Assembly: GCF_017562075.2 (NCBI RefSeq)
Contig: NC_054085.1
Span: 4,694,184 to 4,758,183 of the forward strand
Direction: 5' to 3'
Source: Anopheles merus
Taxonomy: Eukaryota; Arthropoda; Insecta; Diptera; Culicidae
DNA length: 64,000 nucleotides
The notes under the pieces were generated by a model, which saw only the letters and a list, made by a program, of their open reading frames with translations, was not told the DNA's origin and did no database searches. Each line of letters opens with the position of its first letter. Position 1 is the stretch's first letter. The translations under genes and the position numbers were made by a program. Shown in pieces: positions 1 through 13,700 of the stretch.

Positions 1-2439
1 ACAAAAATGGTACGCATGTAATTTTCTCGTGATGGGTTAAAGCAAATAAAACGGCGCCATGTAGAAGAGAATCAAAATTAGGTTTTTTTTCTCAGAGCAT
101 ATCGTTTGTTTTTATGTGGTATCCTGAAAACTATGGTTTGATACGAGAGTAAATATAATACATGGTAAATATTGTATAAATGTTAAACTTTAAAAATGTT
201 GTTCATTTATCGGTACAACGTGTTATAATAAAATGTTTAAAAATTTACACAAACATAAGCAGCATATACAGCAAATAGAATCACTGATAAATTATGGCAA
301 ACCAATCAATACTAAAAACATTCCAAATTGGATTTGTTTTGTACAATGAATAATGATACTCCAAAGTAAACAATGATCATCTGCCAATTCCATTCACTGT
401 CTCATCAACACGAACCACTTGAGATGGGTATTGTTTTAGGTAAAGCAATAAAAAAAGAAAATCAGCAAAGATACACAGAACGCCTGTAGATGATTTTCCT
501 CGTTAAAATATTGTCATAGACCCATCGATAGGAGGCTTCCTGTAACGCTCGGAAACGAGGAGTTGGAGTAATTTAAATAATTATCATGTTTTCCCAAGCT
601 GGAAAAATTTTCTCACGCACCAAATTTTGAACAAATCTTCCAGGCTTTTTTACAAGTAAATAAAATGTGTTAAATAAAAAAAGGCCATCAAAACTTATTT
701 CGGTAAATTTTTGGGCAAAATTATCCAAGTTAGGGTAAAAAACAGGGAATGCAAGTAATCGCTGAACCCCAAACCTATTGTTTGCAAACCTCGCCTTTTG
801 TTTCCCCGTTTGATGTTAGCGCATTCTAAATTTGGTAGACCTGGTCTGGGTCTAGATTAGAGGTGTAAATGATTTCTTGCAAAAAGTTAAGCGATTTACG
901 ATAAGAACAAGGACATTCCTTAAAAGAACATATAAATCGTTCTCCACGTGGCCGATCCTTCCGGTTCGCGGAGGTTTCGTTGGACCCTTCAGGCCGCTTT
1001 TGTTCGCCTGAGCCGGTCATTGTTTTGCTTATTGTAGAGCTGAAGTCATAATTGAGTGATAAATTTAAGCGCTAATTGAATCTCGGCCGTAGTGAGCCGC
1101 GGCGGTAAAACGGCTTTGACAACGAGCGATGCGTGGCGCCCAGCTCCTCTAAATGGCATTTGCCTCGATATGACAGAAAGGAGTATTTGGTTTGACCGTT
1201 CAACGGAGACGGTGGTGTTCCACCGGAAATTATCACCTTCAGCATGGTGGGTGGTGCATGAAAGTTGTTTGAGAGCATCGGCAACAAGCTATTCTGCACA
1301 GTTTTGTGGACGGATGGCCACGCGGGACGATTGCTGTGGTGAACGGAGGATGACCGTTTGACTTAGGTAGAAGAAAACGTTGAACTACAAATTTATGCTA
1401 ATCTGCTAGCCGCTGGCGCACACCTGCAAGCCTTACGAAAGATAAATATCGTCATGCTTGCGGAAAACTTAGCACGAGCAGCTACACTCGTTTAGCGAAG
1501 AAGTTTGTCAGGACAAACAAACAGGTGGAAGGAAGGTGCAAAGTTTGAGAAGACGTAGCTCGAGATCGGTTAGCCTTTTTTTGTTGTCTTGATGGAGTAG
1601 TATCTTTTTTAGAGACACAAGAAGGCTCGAGCAAGTCGAAAAATCCGTACGGAATAAATGAGACATCTTTCTTACTATTTGTGTGGTGATGGGTTGAGTG
1701 AAAGTTTATGAACACCTAAGGCATTAGTTTGATTTGATTGGATTGACGGGTTTTCTCAATTTTGTCAAAAGCCGTAAGTAGATTTTAGCTAAGTTAGTTT
1801 GTTGAAAAGTAATAAAAATGAATAATTTAAATTATTTCAAAATTATAGTAAATTTTTCCAGACAAAGAATAATATTCAAGCTAAATTCAAGGTTTTCTTC
1901 TGCCACGTCTATGGTTGGTTGTATAGATTGGTCTTTGTTCGTATTCTTAAAGCGCGCCAAGATTTGTCATTTGTTATTGTTATGGTATGCAATTTACAGG
2001 AACGTGTAGATACAGCGTCAAACTATATCACCCGAGTATGACCCACATTTTCCCCACTTTGGCAATGGTCACATGACGTTCCGGTTTGGTCGTTGAAAGC
2101 AGAACGAGAGCACCAATTCTTTACACTTATGCCTTTTACGCATTAGTGACATTCGATGGGAAAGTTTGAGTTGTAGTGGGAGTGAGTGAGAGTAAACATA
2201 AAGATGTTTTATTAATATCTTATCCCCGCTTCGTCGTTGGCCGCGATGTTGCCTCGAAGGAATGAGAAACGCAAGCAAGTAAGCATTTCGATCCCGTCCG
2301 CCGTGCCCAATGACCGGTAGGAAAATGTGGCAAACGCATGATCTGTTGCCATCCGCTGAGCGCTGAAGGTTTGCGATTGGCCATCTGCTGTTGGTGTGTC
2401 CTTATTTTTTATATTTTCCTGCCATCTCACCATCACCAC
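1..2439. other. Non-coding AT-rich DNA
   Basis: I see no open frame longer than about 90 codons, no recognisable protein motif and no structured RNA here. The short frames lack splice sites in sensible positions or any family resemblance. If the SK gene assignment at 31.6-32.6 kb is right, this stretch may be intronic to it, but that is inference. Confidence 0.5.
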
Positions 2440-2691
2440 CAAGCTGATGATGATGTGTATCGTGTGACATCGAAGCGGCATGTTCTTGTCGTGGATGTAC
2501 GCTTCGACATCGCCCACGTGCCGCACGTCGGCACAGTATATGGCCAACACGTAGCAAGATTTTGCACGTTTGTGCGAAACCAACATTTGGAACAGGTTAC
2601 GAGAGCCGGTGATGGTGCGGTCGGCACTCCGAACCGACTCGTTGAAGTTTTTATTCCAGTAACGTTTCGTCAACTGCAGCGAGATTGGTGA
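2440..2691. other. GC-richer patch, possible unassigned exon
   Basis: This patch has visibly higher GC than its surroundings and is open in several frames on both strands: a plus frame ends at 2691, and two minus frames also run through it. That pattern is typical of a constrained or coding segment, but it is also what chance gives in a GC-rich island. No protein family is recognised on either strand, so the strand and the coding status are left open. It is listed only as a place to check for conservation. Confidence 0.2.
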
Positions 2692-3295
2692 CGGCGAGCA
2701 TTAGAAAACGGATGGTGGGTGATTTATGAACCATCTACAGAACTAATGGGAAACTTACGTCTTGTTAAAACCGACAAAAGCCTCACAATTGATGAGCCCT
2801 CGCATGCTCGTTGTGTAGTAGCGTATGCTTTTGTAGCGAAATAGAACGCTATGATAAATATTTCTTACCTGTATAAACCACCCATATAGTGAGTAGCCTA
2901 CAACTGTGTCCAATTGTTGGAGAGGAAAACAGAAAATGTCACCAGAAAAAAGACCATTTACTATGCTCATAAATTGTACTTTCTCAACCTTGAAAATTTG
3001 TTGGTAGTGTAAACGTCACGACGCAAGTATCCGCGCGGTATGAACAATTTCATTATATTTCATCTTCAAACTTTTTCGATTTTGGAAAGTAATATTTTAT
3101 TTTAGGCTGATGTTCGGAGTGTATAGGTTTTAGAGGGGGTTGATGGGTATAAAATTAGATAATTTTTTATGAACATAAGATGCTGAAGTGTTTTGGAAAT
3201 GCGATAGTGCGAATAAAAGAAAAAAAAATGCTTTAATTTAAACATTTGACGTCAAGGAGAATGGAAGATTGTCACGAGTTTTCTTTTGATCTAAG

Positions 3296-3345
3296 CTCTT
3301 CTTCTTCTTTGGCACAACACAACCGATTCTCATAGTTGTGGAACA
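3296..3345 (-). repeat. SINE 3'-end-like fragment
   Basis: A CTT-rich stretch followed by GGCACAAC reads, on the minus strand, as the 3' tail of the tRNA-derived SINE seen complete at 46,864-47,066 (GTTG..CC then GAA repeats). Only the tail region is alignable by eye, so this may be a distant relative or a separate SINE family with a similar tail. Confidence 0.35.
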
Positions 3346-4018
3346 CTTCCTTGGCTTTTTCTTATGGGAAGTGAATTTTTAATGATGGAAATTGGACTCT
3401 TTGGCATCCTTTTTGGACAGGTTTGTTGGAAATACGTATTTGTTTTGTCCAACAAGAGTGCTGTAGAGTTAAATTCTCGTTACATTTAGTTCATTTCACT
3501 TTCACTTTAGAAAGAGTCAATAAAATGTCTCACAGCTATGAGAACACATGGAGAACCCTATAAGTTTGCTTATCCTATTTAATGTAAATTAATCAAAAGT
3601 GGAAATATAAAGTCAAATTCTTATGGTTTGAAGACACATTACAATTATTGAGCACATCATTTAAAGGTAGTGTGAATACACCGGCACGGTGACACCAGCT
3701 TTAGAAGACATAGAAACGTTGTCTGTTACGCTTCCCGCTCGGCTCTTTTCAAGGTGACTAAAATCGTTTACAATTAACGGACAATTCCCATAACATGTAC
3801 CTTAGCCAGCACATACAAAGCACTAAATCAATTTACTACATGCAGGGATTTTGTTTCGCTATTGTTTTAATTTCATGAGTGTGAACGTTATCCATGCTGT
3901 GGATTGTTTTTCCGCAATATAGCAGGGTTTTTTTTTCATTTAAACAATGTTTCAACTTTTTAACTGTTTTTTTTTATAGATTAATAAATGATTCAAACCT
4001 GCTACTATACTTAAAAGT

Positions 4019-4095
4019 ACTTCTTCTTCTTTTTTTGGTTGTCGGTCAAGGATTGTCCTGTATCACTACTTGTAGGGTTGTATTTCAGTGACTTG
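4019..4095 (-). repeat. Partial SINE, minus orientation
   Basis: Reading on the minus strand, a GAA-repeat tail is preceded by segments resembling the complete SINE at 46,864-47,066: the GGTCAAGG block near the tail, then a block ending in TTTCAGTGACTT. The tRNA-like half is absent, so the copy is truncated at its 5' end. Confidence 0.45.
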
Positions 4096-4190
4096 AAAGT
4101 GCATTGCAGGTAATATTAAGTTATGATATTTAAAGGGTTTGTAGGGGTGTTCATAATTTTCGGATACTTTCTTGGTTTTTTCATAAAGAA

Positions 4191-4250
4191 AGTGAACTTG
4201 TTTTTAGGGAAGTGAACTTGTTTTTAGGGAAGTGAACTTATTTTTAGGAA
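4191..4250 (+). repeat. Tandem repeat, 20-bp unit x 3
   Basis: Three consecutive 20-bp units, AGTGAACTTGTTTTTAGGGA, start at 4,191, 4,211 and 4,231. The first two are identical and the third differs at two positions. It is a small minisatellite with no evident function. Confidence 0.85.
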
Positions 4251-7200
4251 AGAAGTCCACGGCACCTGTCTCTTTGGACAGGCGCATTGTAAAATAGATT
4301 AAGAACTCGAAACCTCTATACTTCATGCATAACTTGAAGAGAATGTCCACATAGTCGGAACAATTTTAATTATCTTGATGACCTTTTCAAATGCAGCACT
4401 TAACATACTGGCTAACTATTCGATACTATGATACAAAACCGGTACAAACTTATTTACCCTGCGTACAGCTGGCAATGATCGTAAAGCTTGTAACGTAAAT
4501 TAAAAAGATTTTATCCCAAGGTTTTCAATAATGTTAATACCCCGTTGAAAACATACTTTTTGTCTCGTTGCAATCTGATTCTTTAGTCCAAAGTGCTCAT
4601 TTATTGATGTATTGTTCTGCTGGGTGCTAGTATACACTTTACTTAGTTGTAAAATGTCAAGTTTTACATTCCTTTAGTTTTTCCTTCCACCATCGAAAAT
4701 AAACATTTTTCCTATGGCTCGTCGAGCTTGCTTGCCTAGCTTGCGCGTCAGCGTGTTTCCATTAAGATGATGTGACGCACCTAGCAATGCACCTTCGGAA
4801 TAGTTATACAGTGGATGTAGGCAAGAGGATAAAAGCGTTAAAAACGGGCGGAATTGTGATGTGCTACCGTCTAAGTTATAATTTAATTTTTTGGCAGCTA
4901 TTTGATCATCGTTAGTCTGTACAAACTAAAACTAATTACAACGACTACATAACTGTTCCTGGTTATATGGTATACTATTTAGTTTGTGCTTGCCGGTCTG
5001 CCCATAGCATTGTTCTGCGAATCGGTGTCTGGTGTTTCCCCTGTCTCCTTGTCTCCTTAATGCTCTCAAATGAATGGTTCAAAAGTTGTAGTATTTTAAT
5101 TAAGGACCGCTGCTGTCTGTGCACTCTTTTTACTGCTCCTATGGCGTTCAGCATAACCTTAAGCCAACGGCCAGGTCTCGGGCACGTTTACCTCGTCTAG
5201 CTGTCAGACCGTGCCGTACTGTAATAAAAGAGACAGGTCCAAACGTTGTGCAATTGCAGTCACGAGATACGTGTTAGCAAGCAGTACGGGCCTATGTAAT
5301 ATAACATTGAAATGGTTAACAGTGCAGCACCCGACCGTATGTTGTTTCGTTGCATAGGATTGTCTGAAAGTGAAAGAGTAAAAATAACGACGGACGCGTA
5401 ACGTGCCCATCGTGCCCAAAAGTCTAAAAATAATAATTTCTCTGCATCTTTTAATGCTGTATGCAATACCATGACTCACATAAATACGATGACGACTGGG
5501 ACGTATAAGAAAGGGATTTCCCATTGAAAGTGTGCACTGTGCCGATTGGTGAGGAAAGAAGGATAGAATCCATCACGATTGGCCATTAGTCTTCAACAAG
5601 TAGTTTGTTAGTTTCGCACAAGACAGGAGGATGCGTCAGACTGTCCGCATCTTTTGCACATAACTACAATAACAATTGCCGTTTCGGTTGGTTGCGCACA
5701 TGACCACGGCAGGCGGTTTGCGTCTAATCGCGCCCATCTGCTTGGGATGGCCGGGTGCGTGACACGTAGTATGCTAATAACACATGTCACAGGCGTACCG
5801 GGTCGGTGAACCGTTACTTAGTCGTGCAACCGTGCGGAATAACTGCGGTATGACAGTACGATTGTCAGGAAGCTTGTTAAATCGAGGGAAAACCTGCCCG
5901 TCCGAAGCAAATGTTGCCCAATGTGAGTCAACATACGTGTATGTACGTTGCCATTTGTACTTCGGTGGTGTCCAGCAAATGGAAATAGAAGTACAGTAAA
6001 GATGGCAACCGATGTACGTTCATGTGCGTTAGATTTACGTGTAGAAGAAACGCTACTTAAGTGTTTGTTCAATTCTAAAATATATTTCTTTAATTTTCAT
6101 TAAAGGACCACAATTCAATATAGTTTACAACAAGATGAAAAAAGGAACATTTTAAATCAATAAAAAAACGACGCCAGCGTTCGATTCATCATAATGGAAG
6201 GTACTTTCATTCGCGTACGGTTGAACCGGTGCACTTTGGTTGTTTCGTTTTTTTTCCTTTACTCCTGTGAAATGATGTGCCTTTATAAGAAATAAAATGA
6301 TCTTCTTACATTCCTGGGAACCTACACACACTCACTTACAATTTAAACTAGAAGCAGTGTGAAACGGAGGGAAAAATTCAATTGTCCTCTGGCAGGCACG
6401 AAAAGTATGCACATTTTATGTTTAATGGTGCATAAAATGATCGCACATTCCCTTGGTGCGCGATAGCCATTAATGACTGGATTACCTTTTAGGACGTTTT
6501 GTGAGTTGAGGTGTTGCTCAAGGGAAGAAGCACTTACAAGAACAAAAAAAACTCAAGTTACATGAGCACAAGAAAGATGACACAGATGGTGACAAAAGTT
6601 TTTGTGATTCAAAAATAAAAGTTTGCCGGAAAAGTTAGATGTTTAAAAAAGCGTGGATGGTCTGAGATTGACATTCGTTCTTTATCATGGCAGTAGAACA
6701 GTTTGCCTTACGAAAGAAATGATTTATTGATAATGGTTTTTCAGTACGTACAATCAGTAAGAAGTAAGTGATTTATCACCACGTAATGTTGAGTATGAAT
6801 GATCAAGCGTATGATTTGGCAAAGTACCATAATACATTTGTTTTGCTTAAAAATTGTCTAAAAATATAATACTCCGTAAAACTATAAAACTCCTTTAACC
6901 TCGAACGAAGTAAGTTCATCTTATAGACAAAATATCTTACTACACTGTCTCAAAATGCCAGCGGCCACAGCTGATTTTATGGATAAAAAGCTGCTCCATT
7001 AGATTGGGAGCAGAAGTGAGTGGGCTACACTAATTAATTCACGATGCCACCGATACCACTCGACCGTAATTGGAAGAAAATCAATAGAACTGGGAGAAAA
7101 GACACTTTACAACGACGTGCCATCGTTGGGCAGGCTTCCACGAACAGTAAACTACAAACATTGACAGATGGGTACGGTTCCGATCGATGGTAGGTTGAGT

Positions 7201-10200
7201 TTTAGTTTCTCCCTTTTAGCTACACCCTACCCCCTTACCGGACGGATGAGAAACCTCCTCTGTTGATTCCACCATTACATAACGTGTGCTCAATTATTAA
7301 GCCAGTTTATATATTTTTTTAGATCCTTACAACCTTGCCAAACCGATGAGTTTCGGGCTCGGGCAAGCCAAACGTCACCGCGACTTCCACTTTACCGCAT
7401 AACTCATTGCAAACCACTATGGCTCGAACCCTTCAAAGGTTCGAGAAAAGAGTTAGAAAGCGGACGCCCATCGTATCGCTGTGCCATCATTTCCACCTCA
7501 TTCAAACCGACGGTCAAGTACGCAAATGGGATTGGGTGCACTTCAGGTGCACCTCTGGTGCATTTACAAATGAACGGAAGGAAGGAATGATAAAAATAGC
7601 GGAAGCATTGGTTGGTGTAGGGGAAGGGGGATGGTGATTGGGAGCGGGTAGGCTACAACTAAACTGTTTATTGACTACAATCGCTTTCGTGTGTATCGTT
7701 ACTACTGGTTGTTGATTCCGTTTCGCATTATATCGTTCATGTCCGTGATAACTTGGAAGCAACCAAAGGATTAGATTTGTATTATCAGGTTATAGCGCAG
7801 TCGTTTATTGTGTCTATATTATTTATTTCATAATTTAGCACAAGATTAGCATGGTTCCTAGTATTTTATTACGAATTGAGATGGTTGTATAAAGAAAGTA
7901 GGTTATATATACAAGAGTCAATCGAAGAGGTAAAATCACACAATATATAGGACGACTTGAAACTGCGAGACTTATTCAAACTAGCTAAAGAATTGATATA
8001 ATATTTTAAGTTTGGCAACAGAAACAATACAGTGTTGTTTTAAAGAATGTATACATAACAATAAACATCGTGCTCAGTAAAGAGCATCGTGCCAAGGTGC
8101 GTTTTTATGGTTTATTCGAGTATTCAATGTACGCTTCTGAGAAGATTTTTGATAGGCGTGTTACGTATCAAACCGTGCGAACATGCTAATCAGCAAAGAC
8201 CTTTTTTTTGCGCTCCAACTCCAATAGAGTGCAAACATTTATGCAACAACGGCGTGTTCTGCAACTATTTCCGGCTCCTTTGCTAATTCCTCCAGGGGAA
8301 GTCATCGGAAAGCCAATGGCTCTCACATGCTGTAACTGGCGAGCGTGATGATGCGGTTGCTACCCACCCAGCAGTGATTATTAATTAATTGACCTGCCCA
8401 TCACTTATGCAACGATGTAACATTAAACAGTCAACCCGCCTCATTCACACTCACCGCAACCGCATCAGAGCGACCACTCTGGCACGGAAAGCGGCGTACG
8501 CCTGTGGCACGACTATCCGTTTAGCAGGCCTGGATGGGTTGGGTGTGCGTTTTTATGTCGACATTTGTTTGCTTTTTTTTCTTCCCTCTACTCTTAAGAT
8601 CGTTTCACTCACTCGCTGATCGCTGTTTTCGTTGATCATCGAACATTGTTGATGTGGAGGAAATGTTTTGGTATGGTTTTTGGTCGTTCGTTTATCGCGT
8701 ACGGTATGAAGGGGCTCGGAGAGGAGGTGCCGTGTTCTTTTCCGCCGTCTGTTACACCTTTTTTGCTCACATGGTCGGTGGTCTATTTTTGGCTGCTTCG
8801 CATCGTACTCAAGTGCAAAGAAAAAGATCTTCTCCAATAATATACTAAGCCACGTAAATTCAGAAGCAAAAACAGCACATTTTGAAGTATTTTTTCTCCT
8901 TCTGGTTGGTTCCAACGCGAAATCGACCCAACAAGATCGTGCACCGCGTTCGAAATAATCTTGAGAGAAGAGGAGGCCATTTAGAAGATGTAATTGAGGT
9001 AACAGATGCACTTAAACGTTAACAGAAGCAACAGAAGCATAACAAAAAATATTTCACAGCAGAGGAACATCAATTTGATTGCAAATGTCTTTGAACTGAA
9101 TGGCCAAATATGGGTGGCAAGCAAATAATATATACAACAAACCACATCGCACATAACGCTTTACCTCAACCACTTGACCAATTGTATTCTTGACGGATTT
9201 TTTGTAACTCATAAATAATTATTGCACATGAAACCCGGTTAGTATCGCCGGCCACTGTTTTATGTAGAGGATTTACCTCGGCCATGGAAAAAGTGCTACG
9301 ACTGTAGTGTGAGAAAAAACAAAAAACCACAACCGTCAGCTATGTCATCATCCCATCGCTCATATTGCATCACGCCGCAAGAGTTGGGCTTGATTGTGGG
9401 GTAGGATGTTGCATATTTATTGCTCCCATCTCCAACCAATACGGCCATCGAAAGTGGAAAACCGCGTAGGGACCTACAATGCGTGGCGTAAAAAAACAGC
9501 GACCCCTTTTGGTTGAAACGAAAAAGAGAAACAAGATATTGTGCACCAACCTCAACTAACTGGCCCATTGATTGATCGTAAATTTTACATTAAACACATG
9601 AAACATAAATTTTAATACCACTGCCAACAGACGGAGCAGATTTACTCGGGTCTTTCGTGAGTTTCGATTGTGCCGGCTGCTGTTACTGCTACTGCCATCT
9701 TGCATGCATCTTGATCCGACGTAATTTTCCACCGTGTTACAAATCGCGTATTCCGTTTGCTGCCATTCACGCATCAGTTTTTCGCCCCATTTTCTTTTCC
9801 TATCTGGTGGACTGTAAGTAACCGTTCAGCTTTCTGACTCTGAGGAATTTGTGCGATGAAATAATCTCCTTCGATTGGTTTAAAGGATGAAAATATGAAA
9901 AATTCTCGCTACAACGTATTTTACGGGAGTCTATCCATGGTTTCGACTGATCAATGGTTCGGATTGTCCATGCCCTTACATGCATCGCTTAATATATATC
10001 CTACAATCTACGGGTTGTAGGAGTGCTTCAACTTTTTTTGTGTTGATGTTTGGCATTTTTTTTTAATTTGACGCAACCATTTTGTAGGAGTAATAATGTG
10101 GCGAAAGGATCGAAACAGTAAACCAACAGAAAAATAAAATAACGTAGTTGACGACTCGCTGCGTGAGCTCAAAGTTAAAAAAATGTATTTTGTAAATAGT

Positions 10201-10653
10201 AAAGAAAATCTTTTAAAAGAGTGAGCTTTACATTTTAGTTACATACGACACGGTTAAGCAAGAGTAGTTTTTTCACCTTCGACGTTACAGGCTACCAATA
10301 GGACAGACGGTACTATGCTGTATTATGTGTTAATGTTAATCGTCAAGGAAGGTATGGTATGATCGTCAAGGTGTATGTGTATGATTGTGTATGTTTGTTT
10401 TCTTGCTCTTTTGGCTTTTGGTTTTTGGCTGAGAAATTATGATTCAAATGACTCGAATTCAGCTATCGCTTAGGTAAAAAAACGCATTAATTAGATGTAA
10501 GAGTTGGAGCTCTAATTATTTCTTCCTTGGTAGTGCGTAGCTGTTTGGTCCGAAAACAGGGTACAGTGACAGTCTATTTTCAGGCCAGCAGTCAGTGGCA
10601 GCTGTTGAAATAAATCACCCTCCACCTTCCGGGCTGCTGATCGATTTCGTAAG

Positions 10654-10791
10654 ATGGGAACCGTCACCAATGTAGCAGCCATACCATTGACCCAAACCAG
10701 ACCGATGGCAATGCGGAGGGAAAACCTTGGGAAAGTTCAACGTAATACACAGCTGGTCGGTGGAATTCCGTCCGGCAAGAATGTTCACATG
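10654..10791 (+). other. Candidate 46-codon first coding exon (weak)
   Basis: An ATG at 10,654 opens 46 codons that end exactly at a consensus splice donor, GTAAGC, starting at 10,792. The segment is GC-richer than its flanks. The product is not recognised: it is basic, with no membrane segment. The minus strand over the same bases is also open for about 70 codons and ends at a stop near 10,613, so the real coding strand, if any, cannot be fixed from sequence alone. This is a prediction from an open frame plus a donor site only. Confidence 0.22.
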
Positions 10792-13700
10792 GTAAGCAGA
10801 AGGCTTTGATCCTGGCTTGAGACCATAAAATATTCGCCATTAGGAGGTGACTTGTTTTTCATTAAGTTTCGATTATGTAAAGGGGCAGGTAGCGATTTTT
10901 ACGACCCTACGTGCGCGTAAGCTTGGGGTGGTTTTCTTTGACCAGATCAATTTGGATACATTTACTGTTCAGAGCCAAGTGATAGCCCTTTGCTGATAAG
11001 ACAAAGAAAAGGTACAAAAATATTTTACGACCAAATTCAAAATCAAATCGTTAAAACAGAATGCGAGTGTATAGACAGGAAATTAGGAAAGCACTTTTCA
11101 AGGTTAGCGAGAAACCTCATCCAATATAAGTGTGCAGTACTAAAACGGTATGCATAAACTTGCATAAGCTCCTTAAGGGAGTACACTTTTACACTTTTGA
11201 GCTCGACGTTAGAAGATTCCAAGCAAAAGCAGGAAGCAACACAAGTGCATCCCCACGTTGCGGATGAATCGTGCCTTGCTATGTTTTAAGGTGCACAAAA
11301 GGTGTATTACCCAATCTCGGCATCGTCCTACCGAAAGGCGCCCTCAACCAACAGGGCTTCTTCTTGTGCGGCAAGCGGCTAGGCAAAGAGGGTAGCGTGC
11401 AAATTGAAAAAACTCGGCTTGCCAAAAGCTCGATTGTATTTATGCACCTCCTGGACGTTGCCAGTCAGTATGGTGTGTATAAGGAAGGAAGCATTTTCAA
11501 TGTCCACACCTCGTTGGTGTTTGCTTTCCGTGACAGGTTTATTTATTTAATAATCACTGCAGCATGGAATGGTGCGGAATTTCTCCCATCTGAGAGCTTT
11601 GCTCGACATCACATTACAAATTTAGTGCACAGTGCACATAGAGTTTCTCCTAGCACCGCCTTCACCATAAGCTAATGGATGGATGTGGCGTACTCTCCAA
11701 GGATTATGTGATGGGCTAAAAACGATAAATCTATGGAATAAGCTCAGAGCAACTGGAGGAAATAGAGCGTACGTGAAAGAAGAAGGAAAAACACACTATG
11801 AAGTACTTTTAACACCTGGAAAAAATATTTTGCAGAAATTAAAAGATCATGCAGAGTAAACGAAGAACGGTAAAGAAAAACGGACAAGAACTGTAAAGCA
11901 TTCAAATCACACAGCATCCAAACTGGGATGGACGTGTAACAATAAGTGTGGGGCGTAAGGAAAGATAAAGCAAAATCGACGATCAGCTAACGTTCGCACG
12001 AAAAAAATTGATGGCTATAGGAAGGACGTAAAACTAAATTTAAAAACTGGTATATTTTGCAAAGCTTGCTATCTTGAGACGTGCGAGCGAGTTGGTGTAC
12101 TGAAAGCCTTTGTAAGAAAAAGGAAAATCTATGAAAAAAACATCTTAAAAAGCAGATCCCGGTACAATGGTAGCAAAACATGGGCAAACAGGAAACAGGA
12201 ACGAGAAGAAAATGCACAATCACCTTGTGTTTCAGGAATACGGCTGATGTGATCACGTCAAGACATTCATCACTTTCTTCCTCCAATCGATCGTGGCCTG
12301 GCAATCTGGGGATTCATTGGCAACGGATGAAGATCCCTTGGAGCAGGAACAAATGTACTTTTCTTAACGCACACCAGTTAATATTGGCCAATCCGTTCGT
12401 TTCCCGACACTTTCAGATTTGTACGACTGTCGAACTGTTTATTGATCATACTACTCGTCAATCATAGCCTAGTTGGCTAGCAGTGAACCTTCCACTTATC
12501 AATACGGCATACCACGTGGACGGGTCTGTCGGCCGTTGTTACTATACTGCTTTCGTCTTCAACAACAACACAACCGTGCACTGTTTGGTTGGCTGAGGTT
12601 CCGAATTCCGGGCAGATGTGCGGAAAATGTGTTACATTCAGCCTTCCCGTTTCGCACTACGGTTTGATCAACATGTGAGAAACCACACGGCTCACCTGTT
12701 CGACAGAAACCTCTTGTATCGCTTTTGTTCCTGATACGATTTTCGTTAGTGCCACTGTGTTTGTAGATTTTTTTGTTACCGTTCTTGGTGCCCTGGCCAA
12801 CAGTGGCCAAGGTATTTAGTTTCCTCGAGCACAGACTTTACGACGATGGTAGCTGTACGATGTTGGATGAGGATGAGTTTGCGATTAGCTACGATTAGAA
12901 GTGAGTAATTAAAAGAGCAGAATTGCTGCCGCTGATGCTGGAGGTTATTTTTAAACTTTTTTTGTGCTTAAAGCGTATCTGTGTATCCGCTGTGGGGAAG
13001 CACGTCCCGTACGTCACTCGGATTTCAGCAACACCCCGCGATTGCTATCCACCTCTTGAAATTGTTGGCGATCAGCTCTCGTACGCGGAGCAAGAATACC
13101 AGGATCGGATAGCTGAGGGGTAGGGCCGTAGAATAATTAGAAATAGGGGTCGTTGAGCTGAGCCGATGGTCAACGCAATAGTGTAGCATCTATTAACGAA
13201 ATAATACTGGCTTGCACGATAAACCCGCTCCGGATGTGAATACGTCCGCGAGTGCGCTTTGTACGGGGTGCATGATGTGTGCCCTTTTATCAAAGAGGTG
13301 GGAAATTGGCTCTCCCATCTTCATCAAGGTATGGAACAGTGAAGAACGACTGTGGAGTCAGGCATGAAACAAGTGTATTGGAGCCGGTATAGTCAGTGGA
13401 ACCACCATTCTTAGACATGTTAGATCGCAAAAGTGTATATTTAGGATGAGACCGACCGGTATTTTCACCGTGTTGTGGTGTTGCTGCTCTCCCCCTTGCT
13501 CTGGACCGGAGGAGTCCGTCGCTAATAAAGGGTTATTTTTAGCGAAAAGACATGAAGAGCGCGCTTCGGACAAGCTAGACTCGACTGGATGGCTGGTGGG
13601 GCCATGTCGGGGATGAACCAAAAGACAGGACAACATCACACAGCCCCCGGGAAAACGTGTGAGCCTATTAGAAAGCAAACCGGGGACCAGATAGTATAGC

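Larger units (their letters stand above)
2692..10653. other. Non-coding AT-rich DNA with small repeat fragments
   Basis: Apart from the SINE-like fragments near 3.3 and 4.0 kb and the 20-bp tandem repeat at 4,191, I see nothing assignable. Open frames are short (82 codons or less, one of about 152 at 8,553-9,011) and carry no recognisable domain. Confidence 0.5.

Noticed and set aside
11271..11675. A 134-codon plus-strand frame
   Set aside because: No recognisable motif and no convincing initiation or splice context; not strong enough to list as a gene.
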